The notes beneath the pieces are model-generated. The model saw only the letters and a list, made by a program, of their open reading frames with translations. It was not told the DNA's origin and made no database searches. A stretch of 64,000 bases of DNA from Ruegeria arenilitoris (lineage in GTDB: Bacteria > Pseudomonadota > Alphaproteobacteria > Rhodobacterales > Rhodobacteraceae), in contig NZ_WQCA01000001.1 in assembly GCF_013032445.1 (NCBI RefSeq), positions 124,001-188,000 on the forward strand. Reading direction: 5' to 3'. Position numbers and translations under genes: made by a program. Below, one piece after another: positions 43,412 through 51,660 of this stretch; within the stretch, counting starts at the first letter, position 1, and the number at the start of each line of letters is the position of its first letter.

Positions 43412-44494
43412 TTAGCCGCGTACGCGGTTACGCTGCGTGGTGTAGACACCCGATGACAGGTCCTGCCACCCAGCCGACGACGTCGAGGATGCCACTGCGC
43501 TGTCGTGGATCTTCTTGAAAAGCTCGTCGCTCATGTTCTCGTCCAGAACTTCCTGGCTGGCCGCACCGAAGGCGTCCCAGACGCTGTCCGGGAATTCCAT
43601 GACCTTGACGCCACCCGACTGCAGGCGTTGCAGCGCGGCACCGTTGTTGGCCAGGAATTGCGCTAGATTCCACTGGTGCGCTTCGCCCGCTGCAATCTCG
43701 ATGATTTTCTGCTGAGCAGGTGTCAGGCTGTCGAACACGTCGCGGTTGGTTGCCAGCGACAGACCCGCGTTCGGCTCGTGGAAACCGGCGGTGTAGTAAA
43801 CCTTGGTGATTTCCTGGAAACCGGCCTTTTCGTCGGCCCACGGACCGATCCACTCTGTACCGTCGATCGCGCCCGAGGACAGCGCCTGATACACTTCCGA
43901 GCCCGGAATGTTCTGTACCGAAGCGCCCAGTTTACCCAGAGCTTTACCGCCCAGACCCGGCATACGGAACTTCAGTCCGTTGAAGTCGTCGGGGCTGTTG
44001 ATCTCTTTCGAGTACCAGCCGCCCGCCTGCGCGCCAGTGTTACCGGCCAGGAACGACTTGAGGCCAAAGATCTGGCCCAGCTCGTCATGCAGCTCCATGC
44101 CGCCATCTTGGTAGTACCAGTTGACCATTTCCTGAGCGGTCATGCCGAACGGCACAGCGGTGAAGAAGGCATAACCCGGGTGCTGACCGACAAAGTAGTA
44201 GTCGGCCGCGTGATACATGTCGGCCTGACCCGACGATACGGCGTCAAAAACCTCAAACGCGCCAACCAGTTCGCCGGCGGCCTTGATGTCAACGGTCAGG
44301 TTGCCATCCGACATTGCGGTGATGCTGTCGGCGCAACGCTGCGCGCTGTCGAAAACACCGGCCAGACCACGACCCCACGAGGTCACCATGGTCAGCGTGC
44401 GCTTGCCCTGCGCATAAGCCGGAGCCGCCAGCGTGGTGGCAGCAGCTGCCGAGCCGCCCAGAGCAGATGTTTTCAGAAATGAACGACGATCCAT
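43412..44494 (-). CDS. TRAP transporter substrate-binding protein, TakP-like (2-oxo acid type)
   Basis: A 360-aa periplasmic binding protein. It has a Tat signal (MDRRSFLKTSALGG) with a cut near AYA|QG. It resembles Rhodobacter TakP: LAGNTGAQAGGWYSKEINSPDDFNGLKFRMPGLGGKALGKLG, and AIDGTEWIGPWADEKAGFQEITKVYYTAGFHEP. TakP binds pyruvate and other 2-oxo monocarboxylates with a cation, so this is the likely ligand class. It is first in the dctP-dctQ-dctM run and divergent from a histidine kinase gene. Confidence 0.9.
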   Translation of the reverse strand: MDRRSFLKTSALGGSAAAATTLAAPAYAQGKRTLTMVTSWGRGLAGVFDSAQRCADSITAMSDGNLTVDIKAAGELVGAFEVFDAVSSGQADMYHAADYYFVGQHPGYAFFTAVPFGMTAQEMVNWYYQDGGMELHDELGQIFGLKSFLAGNTGAQAGGWYSKEINSPDDFNGLKFRMPGLGGKALGKLGASVQNIPGSEVYQALSSGAIDGTEWIGPWADEKAGFQEITKVYYTAGFHEPNAGLSLATNRDVFDSLTPAQQKIIEIAAGEAHQWNLAQFLANNGAALQRLQSGGVKVMEFPDSVWDAFGAASQEVLDENMSDELFKKIHDSAVASSTSSAGWQDLSSGVYTTQRNRVRG

Positions 44495-44523
44495 ATGAGT
44501 GTTCCTCCCCTACATATTCAAAA

Positions 44524-44540
44524 CCCGGACAGGGTCCGGG
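44524..44540. promoter_or_regulatory. Inverted repeat upstream of the TakP-like gene
   Basis: CCCGGAC-AGG-GTCCGGG lies 29 bases before the binding-protein start in the 248-base divergent gap. It may be a leader hairpin or a binding site for the neighbouring LuxR-type regulator. No further copy was noted in the gap. Confidence 0.4.
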
Positions 44541-44742
44541 CGCGGTCGTTGTCAATGAGCGCCAGCTTAATGAGCGGATTTTGAATGTGAATACCAATAA
44601 CTGCGTAGAGGGGCGGGTTTTTGAAAGCGTAATGGGTCATTTCCGTTGGAAATCTCGTCAGCGCAGCGCGTCTCAGGCTGCATCTGCGCCAGAATGTCCA
44701 AAATTTTTGCATTTTTCCGCACTCTTGCGTATCGATTCGACC

Positions 44743-46176
44743 ATGAGGGGATTTCGGAACCTGATTTCACTGACGTACGGCCAGAAACTGTCGCTGGTTG
44801 CTGCCATTCCTCTGGTCGTGGCGGTGGCGGCGATTGCAGTGCTGGTCACCCACGAATCCCGCGCCACAGCTGAACGTGAGATTCAAGCGTTGGAACGTCG
44901 CCTGATCGAGGCCAAGAAAGAGGAATTGAAGAACTACGTCACGCAGGCCCGGAACGGGTTTGCCTATATCTATGGGCGTGCGTCCCCGGACGACGCGATT
45001 GCAAAGAACCTAGTGACGCAAATCCTGTCAGCCATGATCTACGGAAAAGACGGGTTCTTTTTCGTCTATGACTATGACGGCAACAATCTGGTCAGTCCGC
45101 GCCAGACCCAGTTCATCAACCGCAACTGGGAAGGCCTGACGGACAGCGACGGCACGCCGGTCGTGGACGAGTTCATCAGCCTCGCCCGGCAAGGCGCCGG
45201 GTGGCACAGTTTCATGTGGCAAAAGCCCTCGACCGGGGAAGAGGCGCAGATGATCGCCTATGTCGTCGGTTTGCAGGACTGGCAATGGGCCGTCGGCACT
45301 GGCGTCTTCATCGACGACATCGTGGCTACCGTTGCTAACGCCCGCGCCGAGGTCGAAGCCCGTGTACAGCGCACTTTCATGTATATTGGCGGTATCGTTC
45401 TGGCCGCCGTGCTGATCGTTTTTGCCTCGGGCATGCTGCTGAATGTCCGCGAACGGCGGTTGGCGGATGCCAAGCTAAAGGAACTGACCCAGCGGGTGTT
45501 CGACGCACAAGAGGAAGAGCGTGGTCGTGTTGCGCGCGAGTTGCATGACGGGATCAGCCAGATCCTGGTGGGCGTGCGCTACGCGCTGGACAACACACGG
45601 CGACGGCTGGATCGCGGCGACGACGACAGTGCCCGCGCCCCACTGGACAAAGGCATCGAGCACCTCGGCACCGCCATCGCCGAGGTCCGCCGTATCAGCC
45701 GTGACCTCCGCCCCGGCGTTCTGGACGATTTGGGCCTTGGCCCCGCTTTGAAAACGCTAACCGACGATTTCCGCGAACGCACCGGGATCGAAACCGAATT
45801 CACGACGGTGGTGTTCCGCAACCGCCTGGATCAGGACAGCAAGATCGCCCTCTACCGCATCGCGCAAGAGGCCCTGACAAACATTGAGCGCCACTCTGGC
45901 GCAACCCATGTTAATATCGACCTGCGAGGCCACAAAAAAGGTGCAACCATGCGCATCACAGACAACGGTCGGGGCCTGCCCAACGGACAGGATCAGGCCA
46001 GCACCGGGATCGGGTTGCGCAATATGCAGGAACGCATCGAACAGCTTGACGGCTCTCTGCGCATTCTGTCATCACGCGGCCCGCATGGTGGTACTGTGAT
46101 CGAGGCCAGCCTGCCGCTCAGTCACCTGCTTCCGCCGCAGGAAGATTCATCTCCGAACCGAAAGGCCGGTACATGA
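44743..46176 (+). CDS. Cache-domain sensor histidine kinase (NarX/DegS-like)
   Basis: A 477-aa membrane kinase. Transmembrane helices are at about 16-36 and 212-233. The periplasmic part is a single Cache domain (FFFVYDYDGNNLVSPRQTQFINRNWEGLTDSDGTPVVDEFI, then WAVGTGVFIDDI), which binds small acids in relatives. The cytoplasmic part is HisKA_3 with ARELHDGISQILVGVRYAL (His268) and an ATPase with ITDNGRGLP and GIGLRNMQERI. The frame extends upstream, but MRGFRNLIS at 44743 is the sensible start. Its stop overlaps the regulator start (ATGA). Divergent from the TRAP operon, it most likely senses the same substrate. Confidence 0.9.
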   Translation: MRGFRNLISLTYGQKLSLVAAIPLVVAVAAIAVLVTHESRATAEREIQALERRLIEAKKEELKNYVTQARNGFAYIYGRASPDDAIAKNLVTQILSAMIYGKDGFFFVYDYDGNNLVSPRQTQFINRNWEGLTDSDGTPVVDEFISLARQGAGWHSFMWQKPSTGEEAQMIAYVVGLQDWQWAVGTGVFIDDIVATVANARAEVEARVQRTFMYIGGIVLAAVLIVFASGMLLNVRERRLADAKLKELTQRVFDAQEEERGRVARELHDGISQILVGVRYALDNTRRRLDRGDDDSARAPLDKGIEHLGTAIAEVRRISRDLRPGVLDDLGLGPALKTLTDDFRERTGIETEFTTVVFRNRLDQDSKIALYRIAQEALTNIERHSGATHVNIDLRGHKKGATMRITDNGRGLPNGQDQASTGIGLRNMQERIEQLDGSLRILSSRGPHGGTVIEASLPLSHLLPPQEDSSPNRKAGT

Positions 46177-46811
46177 CAATCCGAGTTCTCATCGTAGACG
46201 ATCACCCTATGGTGGCCGAAGGGATTCAATCGATCCTTGAAAGCTATGATGAAATTGAGGTGGTCGGCACGCTCGGTACCGGTCAGGAGGCTGTCGATCA
46301 GGCCGCCAATCTGACGCCCGATGTCATCCTGATGGATCTGAACATGCCCGGCTTGGGTGGCCTCAGCGCGACCGAATTGATCCTTGAACGCCTGCCCGAC
46401 ACCAGAATCCTAATTCTGTCGATGCATGACAGCCCTGAATATATCTCGACCGCGCTCAGCCATGGTGCCAAAGGCTATGTGCTGAAAGACGTCCCAACCG
46501 ATGAGATCAAACAGGCCATCGACGCGGTGATGCGGGGCGAGCAATACCTGTGCACCGGGGCAAGCGGGTCGCTGGAACCCAAGAAAGACAGCGCACGCGA
46601 AGCGCTGACAGGTCGCGAACAAACGATCCTGCTGGAACTGGCGCAGGGCAAATCGAACAAAGAAGTCGCTATCGCGCTCGATATTTCCGTAAGAACGGTT
46701 GAGACCCACCGTAAGAACATCAAACGCAAACTGGGAATTTCATCTACCGCCGGTCTGACCCGCTATGCGCTTGAACACGGAGTGCTGCAAGGCACCAGCC
46801 CCGGCTTCTAG
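46173..46811 (+). CDS. LuxR/NarL-type response regulator
   Basis: A 212-aa regulator. The receiver domain has VDDHP at 8-12 and the phospho-acceptor Asp55 in VILMDLNMPG, with Lys in AKGYVLKDVP. The C-terminal LuxR helix-turn-helix is EALTGREQTILLELAQGKSNKEVAIALDISVRTVETHRKNIKRKLG. It is coupled by ATGA overlap to the kinase. It probably controls the divergent TRAP operon. Confidence 0.93.
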   Translation: MTIRVLIVDDHPMVAEGIQSILESYDEIEVVGTLGTGQEAVDQAANLTPDVILMDLNMPGLGGLSATELILERLPDTRILILSMHDSPEYISTALSHGAKGYVLKDVPTDEIKQAIDAVMRGEQYLCTGASGSLEPKKDSAREALTGREQTILLELAQGKSNKEVAIALDISVRTVETHRKNIKRKLGISSTAGLTRYALEHGVLQGTSPGF

Positions 46812-46892
46812 GCGCACCCGCAGCGCGGCACGCGCTGCCCGGCCCAACCGGCGGAGATGCGCCGCAGGCGCTTTGTCAACAGGCGGGAGAGC

Positions 46893-47276
46893 CTACCCTC
46901 TCGGGCGGATGTCCTGACCAAAAAACACCAGTGTTCCATCCTCATCGATGACATGAAACTCGCGCTGTTGGTAAGGCTGGTCGAACGGCGGACGAACACG
47001 ACCTTCGGGCAGGTCTGCCAACCTTGGACCCAGGCTTTCATACAGTTCGTCGATCCCATCCACATCGATGTAAAAAGATTGATCATCCCCCAACGGCAAA
47101 CCATCATCGCGGGGCGGGCATTCCAACAACCGGATGGCCACAGTGCCCAAAGACAGGAATGCGTAATTGTCCTGCCGGAACCCGCAGGAAAACCCCAGAC
47201 GGTCACAATAGAAATCAATCTGCTTTTGTAAGGAAGAACATAGAACAAAAGGCGTAAGCTGCAAAATTTCTGGCAC
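46893..47276 (-). CDS. VOC-family protein (bleomycin-resistance-like)
   Basis: A 127-aa glyoxalase-fold protein. LQLTPFVLCSSLQKQIDFYCDRLGFSCGFRQDNYAFLSLGTVAIRLLE is the first half; YIDVDGIDELYESLGPRLADLPEGRVRPPFDQPYQQREFHVIDEDGTLVFFGQ the second. The end matches the bleomycin-resistance subgroup (HVIDEDGTLVFFGQ). It starts with GTG at 47276, with GGAGGTTCTG upstream. It follows the 2-oxoglutarate oxygenase gene by 45 bases on the same strand. Confidence 0.85.
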   Translation of the reverse strand: MPEILQLTPFVLCSSLQKQIDFYCDRLGFSCGFRQDNYAFLSLGTVAIRLLECPPRDDGLPLGDDQSFYIDVDGIDELYESLGPRLADLPEGRVRPPFDQPYQQREFHVIDEDGTLVFFGQDIRPRG

Positions 47277-47321
47277 CAGAACCTCCGGTTTTCAAACAAT
47301 ATGGCCGCAGCCTAACACATC

Positions 47322-48167
47322 TTAATCCAGCAACTGATCCTTTCTCAGCCCTTCCCGTTTATGATGATGCGGCAAAACCCGCCCATAGAGTTGCTGCGTG
47401 CGTTCAACACTGCCGCACATCCCTTCGGCCTCGACAAACGAGAAGATCCCGACATAGCGGCTGCGCGTACCCTCCACCGGAGCCACCCTGTGTAGCGCAT
47501 AGCGTCCCTTGAAAATCTGCAGGTCGCCCGGCTGCAACTCCAGTTCACGAACGCGCGTCATGTCTCCGTCCAGAATGGTCGCCACTTCCCTGAAATTCTC
47601 GTCCTCGGCGGTTCTAAGGTTCGGGACATATTCAAAGGTGCCCCCGGTCTCACCGTTCTGAATGGCCAGTGTAACGGTGTAGTTGTTCGTGTCGAAGTGC
47701 CATGGAAACCCCTGCCCCTCTTCCACCACGTTGATGATCACATCGGCCAGCGGATCGTCATATCTAAAGAACCGGTCCTCGGTTTCGTTCAGGGCGTCGC
47801 GTATAAATGGCATAAAGCCCTCGAACTCATAGATGCGACGCAGCGGGCCGGTTCGGGGAAAGTTATCCGCCGGAACAAATGCGTTCGATCGGTCGTAGAA
47901 GCGGCGTATCGGGTGGCCGATCCCAAAACTCGGGTCGTCCTTGGTGAAATAAGCGTTTGTCCTGTTGAAGGACCGGTGCGCCTGCGGCGCGACGGTGTCG
48001 GCCTCCTTAACCAAAACCTCAATCCCGGCCTCATGGACAAACCCCGGCAGAACTGCGCACCCGTCCTCATCCAGTTCCCGTCGCAAATCCGTAATCATCT
48101 GGTCATACGCCCGCGATCCCGGGCAATCGATGGGGTACCGACCAAGATCCACCAAATCCGCCAACAT
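47322..48167 (-). CDS. 2-oxoglutarate/Fe(II)-dependent oxygenase
   Basis: A 281-aa double-stranded beta-helix oxygenase. The iron triad is His157 and Asp159 (FPWHFDTNNYTVTLAIQ) with His226 (GRYALHRVAPVEG). Arg235 or Arg237 in GTRSRYVGIFSF binds 2-oxoglutarate. The Asp in HFD argues for hydroxylase rather than halogenase chemistry, since halogenases lack it. The ATG at 48167 follows GGAGG. The substrate is unknown. A VOC gene follows and the ilv leader is divergent. Relatives are annotated only as 2OG-Fe(II) oxygenases. Confidence 0.87.
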   Translation of the reverse strand: MLADLVDLGRYPIDCPGSRAYDQMITDLRRELDEDGCAVLPGFVHEAGIEVLVKEADTVAPQAHRSFNRTNAYFTKDDPSFGIGHPIRRFYDRSNAFVPADNFPRTGPLRRIYEFEGFMPFIRDALNETEDRFFRYDDPLADVIINVVEEGQGFPWHFDTNNYTVTLAIQNGETGGTFEYVPNLRTAEDENFREVATILDGDMTRVRELELQPGDLQIFKGRYALHRVAPVEGTRSRYVGIFSFVEAEGMCGSVERTQQLYGRVLPHHHKREGLRKDQLLD

Positions 48168-48390
48168 CAACCACCTCCGTGAACGTAACCTATGGGATCA
48201 GCGTGCCTCAGCCGCCAGAGGCCCTCATGTCAGTTTAAGACATCGCCCTGACGCAAACTGACCAGTTCAAATTCAGATTCTCAGCCCTTCGATCGGGCGC
48301 AATTGGCGGAAATTCCCGACCTGCGGCAATCTGCGCAATAAAATGTCGCAAAATCGGCCCTTCGGGTCACAAAATTGGTACGATTGCCTG

Positions 48391-48417
48391 TTGACGCCCC
48401 GTCGCACCGCTCATAAT
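48391..48417 (+). promoter_or_regulatory. Candidate promoter of the ilv operon
   Basis: TTGACG (48391-48396) and CATAAT (48412-48417), spacing 15, lie 32 bases before the ilv leader peptide start. The spacing is short, but no better pair lies between the divergent oxygenase gene and the leader. Confidence 0.4.
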
Positions 48418-48448
48418 GTCCCTCCACGCAAAAAAGGAGCCTCTGGCG

Positions 48449-48496
48449 ATGAAAACGCTAGTCGTAATCGTAGGAACCACGCGCATGGGCCGGTAA
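48449..48496 (+). CDS. ilvL: ilv leader peptide (MKTLVVIVGTTRMGR)
   Basis: A 15-codon gene reading MKTLVVIVGTTRMGR then TAA. AAGGAG lies nine bases before its ATG. Codons 4-8 are Leu-Val-Val-Ile-Val (CTA GTC GTA ATC GTA), that is all three branched-chain amino acids in a row. This is the hallmark of attenuation control of branched-chain synthesis. It lies directly before a terminator hairpin and the acetolactate synthase gene. Too short for ordinary gene finding. Confidence 0.88.
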   Translation: MKTLVVIVGTTRMGR

Positions 48497-48550
48497 CGGT
48501 AAACCATAATCGAACCCATGCGCCTCCGAAAATCTCGGGGGCTTTTTTTT
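48481..48550 (+). promoter_or_regulatory. ilv transcription attenuator: antiterminator stem and terminator
   Basis: Stem 1: GCGCATGGG (48481-48489) with CCCATGCGC (48515-48523). Stem 2 is the terminator: GCCTCCGA (48522-48529) with TCGGGGGC (48535-48542), then eight T (48543-48550). Stem 1 shares bases 48522-48523 with the terminator, and its left arm lies in leader codons 12-14. A ribosome at the leader stop would cover that arm and free the terminator. One stalled at the Leu/Val/Ile codons would leave stem 1 intact. The mechanism is inferred from this geometry. Confidence 0.85.
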
Positions 48551-48590
48551 GGCAAAACGCAAGACACATGTCGCGAACGGAGCAAAGCAG

Positions 48591-50342
48591 ATGACACGTG
48601 AGATGACCGGCGCAAAGATGGTGGTTCAGGCCCTCAAAGATCAGGGCGTGGACACGGTATTCGGATACCCCGGTGGCGCCGTGCTACCCATCTATGATGA
48701 GATCTTTCTGCAAAACGACATCCGTCACATTCTGGTGCGGCATGAACAGGGCGCGATCCACGCCGCCGAAGGTTATGCGCGCTCGACCGGCAAACCCGGC
48801 GTTGCGCTGGTAACATCTGGCCCCGGAGCCACCAATGCGGTGACCGGTCTGACGGATGCGTTGCTGGATTCGATCCCGATCGTCGTTCTGACCGGACAGG
48901 TTCCAACCTTCATGATCGGCTCGGACGCGTTCCAAGAGGCCGACACCGTTGGCATCACCCGTCCCTGCACCAAGCATAACTGGTTGGTGAAGGATACGGA
49001 TTCGCTGGCTGACACGCTGCACGAAGCGTTCCATGTCGCCACCTCGGGCCGCCCCGGTCCGGTGCTGATCGACATTCCCAAGGACGTTCAGTTTGCCTCG
49101 GGCGACTACAACGCACCTAAACCGTCGACCTCGCATTACCAGCCGGTTCTGAAAGGCGATCTGGAGGAGATCACCGAACTGGTCGCAGCTATAGAGACAG
49201 CGAAAAAGCCCGTCTTCTACACCGGCGGCGGCGTCATCAACTCTGGCCCTGCGGCCAGCCAGTTGCTGCGCGAACTGGTTGATGCGACCGGGTTCCCGAT
49301 CACTTCGACTCTGATGGGTCTGGGTGCTTATCCGGCATCGGGTGAGAACTGGTTGGGCATGTTGGGTATGCACGGTCTTTATGAAGCAAACCTTGCGATG
49401 CACGACTGCGACCTGATGATCAACATTGGTGCGCGGTTCGACGACCGGATCACCGGACGGATCGACGCGTTCTCGCCGAACTCGAAAAAGGCGCATATCG
49501 ACATTGATCCTTCGTCGATCAACAAGGTCATCCGCGTTGATATCCCGATTGTAGGGGACGTGGGCCACGTGCTCGAAGATATCCTCAAGGTCTGGAAAGC
49601 ACGCGGTCGCAAGACCGATGCCGCGGCCGTCAAGCAGTGGCAGGCGCAGATCAGCGACTGGCGCAAGGTCAACTGTCTCGCCTACACCAACAGCGAGAAG
49701 ACCATCAAACCGCAATATGCACTGCAACGTCTTGAAGAGCTGACCAAAAACCACGACCGCTACATCACCACCGAGGTCGGCCAGCACCAGATGTGGGCCG
49801 CGCAGTATCTCGGATTCGAAGACCCCAACCGCTGGATGACCTCGGGCGGTCTGGGAACGATGGGATACGGTACTCCGGCCTCGATCGGCGTGCAGATGGC
49901 GCATCCGGACGCGCTGGTGATCAACGTGGCGGGTGAGGCCTCGTGGCTGATGAACATGCAGGAAATGGGCACAGCAGTTCAGTACCGCCTGCCCGTGAAA
50001 CAGCTCATCCTGAACAATGAACGTCTGGGCATGGTCCGCCAATGGCAAGAACTGCTGCATGGTGAGCGGTATTCGCATTCCTGGTCCGAGGCGCTGCCTG
50101 ATTTCGTCAAGCTCGCCGAGGCGTTTGGCGCCAAAGGCATCCTGTGTTCCGACCCCGCCGATCTGGATGACGCCATCATGGAGATGATCAACTATGACGG
50201 TCCGGTGATCTTTGACTGCCTGGTTGAAAAGCACGAGAATTGCTTCCCCATGATCCCATCGGGCAAGGCGCATAACGAAATGCTGCTGGGCGAGGCCGAA
50301 ACGCAGGGCGTGATCGACTCCAAAGGTTCAGTGTTAGTATAA
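48591..50342 (+). CDS. ilvI: Acetolactate synthase large subunit
   Basis: A 583-aa thiamine-diphosphate enzyme for valine, leucine and isoleucine synthesis. It has VFGYPGGAVLPIYDE, HEQGAIHAAEGYAR with the catalytic Glu, SGPGATNAVTGLTDA, and the ThDP motif GEASWLMNMQEMGTAVQYRLPVKQLILNN (the usual GD is GE here). The open frame reaches into the attenuator T-tract, but ATG 48591 with CGGAG upstream is right and lies 41 bases after the terminator. A GT87-like gene separates it from ilvH. Confidence 0.96.
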   Translation: MTREMTGAKMVVQALKDQGVDTVFGYPGGAVLPIYDEIFLQNDIRHILVRHEQGAIHAAEGYARSTGKPGVALVTSGPGATNAVTGLTDALLDSIPIVVLTGQVPTFMIGSDAFQEADTVGITRPCTKHNWLVKDTDSLADTLHEAFHVATSGRPGPVLIDIPKDVQFASGDYNAPKPSTSHYQPVLKGDLEEITELVAAIETAKKPVFYTGGGVINSGPAASQLLRELVDATGFPITSTLMGLGAYPASGENWLGMLGMHGLYEANLAMHDCDLMINIGARFDDRITGRIDAFSPNSKKAHIDIDPSSINKVIRVDIPIVGDVGHVLEDILKVWKARGRKTDAAAVKQWQAQISDWRKVNCLAYTNSEKTIKPQYALQRLEELTKNHDRYITTEVGQHQMWAAQYLGFEDPNRWMTSGGLGTMGYGTPASIGVQMAHPDALVINVAGEASWLMNMQEMGTAVQYRLPVKQLILNNERLGMVRQWQELLHGERYSHSWSEALPDFVKLAEAFGAKGILCSDPADLDDAIMEMINYDGPVIFDCLVEKHENCFPMIPSGKAHNEMLLGEAETQGVIDSKGSVLV

Positions 50343-50400
50343 TGAGCTCTGGCTCATCAGTATTACCTTGCAACACAAACAATTGGCTTTACTGAGAAAA

Positions 50401-51660
50401 ATGAAACAGGCAGAGAGTCAAGACCGCGGAAGTTCCGATGATGTGCGTCGGCGGCTGGCGGCATTTTCCGGTCGGCGCAGTTGGCAGGCCGGGATCCTCG
50501 TGCCTGCACTTGTGCTCATATTTTGCACGCTCTTCATCATCCGCAACTATCTCGAAGTCACGGCCGCTGGCGAACTCGTGGCCCAAAACGACTTTCGCGT
50601 GTTCTGGGCCGCCGCCCGGCTTGCACTTGAGGGTTCGCCACTGGATGCCTTCGACGAACGCAATCTGATCGCGGTTCACGGCTTTGAAGAAGAATTAGGA
50701 ATGCGCTGGCTCTACCCGCCCAGCTTCCTGGCACTTTTGTCGCCGCTGGGGGCGCTGTCGTATTTCCCAGCCTGGATCGTTTTTAACTGCCTGTCTGTTC
50801 TGGCCATACTTATTGCGATCCGGCCATTTGCAGCGGGGATAACGCCGGTCTGGCTTAGCTTTGGGCTCGCGCCAGCCTATCTGCCGTCCCTGCTGTCCGG
50901 CCAAACCAGCTTGATCTGGGCCGCCGGACTTTTGGTGGCACTGGCAGCACATCAGCGGAACCAACCAATTCTGGCCGGCATCGTGATTGGCATTCTGACG
51001 CTGAAACCACAACTTGGCATTATGATCCCCTTTGCTTTGCTGGCCTGCGGTGCCTGGCGTACGATCATCGCCGCCACAGCAACAACTCTTGTTATCGCAG
51101 GTATTGGGACATTGATTTATGGCGTGGAATACTGGTCCGCCCTGACCGCCAATATCGAGCTTCACTATGGAGACCTTCGGCTTGCAATCGCAGACAAGGG
51201 GCTGATGGCAAGCACCTACAGCGCGCTGATGGGGTTGGGGATTCCGGAACCCATTGCAATGAATGTGCAATGGGTGGTGACGGGTCTGTCAGCACTGGCC
51301 GTGTTTATTGCTTGGCGCAGCCCAAATGTGGGGTTTGATCTGCGGGCCGCGACCTTGGTTATGGCGATTTGCATGTCCAGCGCCTATTTCTGGTTCTACG
51401 AAACAGCATTGTTGGCACCTGCCGCCTTGTTTTTAATGCGCTCGGGGGTTGTTTCGAAGCGCCATTGGGGTGTGGGCCTGTTGTTTTTGATGTGGCTGGG
51501 TATTGGCCCGGCGACGCTGTCGCCAGAGCTTATGAACAATGGCCCAATTCGCCTGATCGTTACCCCGGTCATGGTTGCTGGATTTGCGGTTTGCCTGTTT
51601 GCGGTATTCAAACGCGCGATCGCGACGCCCCCTCCCCAAGATGTAATCGAGGATCACTGA
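50401..51660 (+). CDS. GT87/DUF2029-family membrane glycosyltransferase, inserted between ilvI and ilvH
   Basis: A 419-aa polytopic protein of the GT87 (DUF2029) group, polyprenol-phosphate-mannose-type transferases of the GT-C fold. The first periplasmic loop carries AQNDFRVFWAAARLALEGSPLDAFDE with the catalytic Asp expected in this family. RWLYPPSFLALLSPLGALSYFPAW and LSGQTSLIWAAGLLVALAAHQRNQPILAGIVIGILTLKPQLGIMIP are further marks. About ten hydrophobic segments are seen. The open frame begins with TTG at 50368; ATG at 50401 is used here, with no strong ribosome site. Its stop overlaps ilvH by one base (TGATG). A link to amino-acid synthesis is not expected. Confidence 0.85.
   Translation: MKQAESQDRGSSDDVRRRLAAFSGRRSWQAGILVPALVLIFCTLFIIRNYLEVTAAGELVAQNDFRVFWAAARLALEGSPLDAFDERNLIAVHGFEEELGMRWLYPPSFLALLSPLGALSYFPAWIVFNCLSVLAILIAIRPFAAGITPVWLSFGLAPAYLPSLLSGQTSLIWAAGLLVALAAHQRNQPILAGIVIGILTLKPQLGIMIPFALLACGAWRTIIAATATTLVIAGIGTLIYGVEYWSALTANIELHYGDLRLAIADKGLMASTYSALMGLGIPEPIAMNVQWVVTGLSALAVFIAWRSPNVGFDLRAATLVMAICMSSAYFWFYETALLAPAALFLMRSGVVSKRHWGVGLLFLMWLGIGPATLSPELMNNGPIRLIVTPVMVAGFAVCLFAVFKRAIATPPPQDVIEDH

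Noticed and set aside
47322..48167. Fe/2OG halogenase of the BesD kind
   Set aside because: The iron motif is HFD; halogenases replace this Asp with Gly or Ala to make room for chloride.
48684..50273. 529-aa minus-strand frame opposite ilvI
   Set aside because: Acetolactate synthase on the plus strand is unambiguous; the antisense frame has no recognisable domain.
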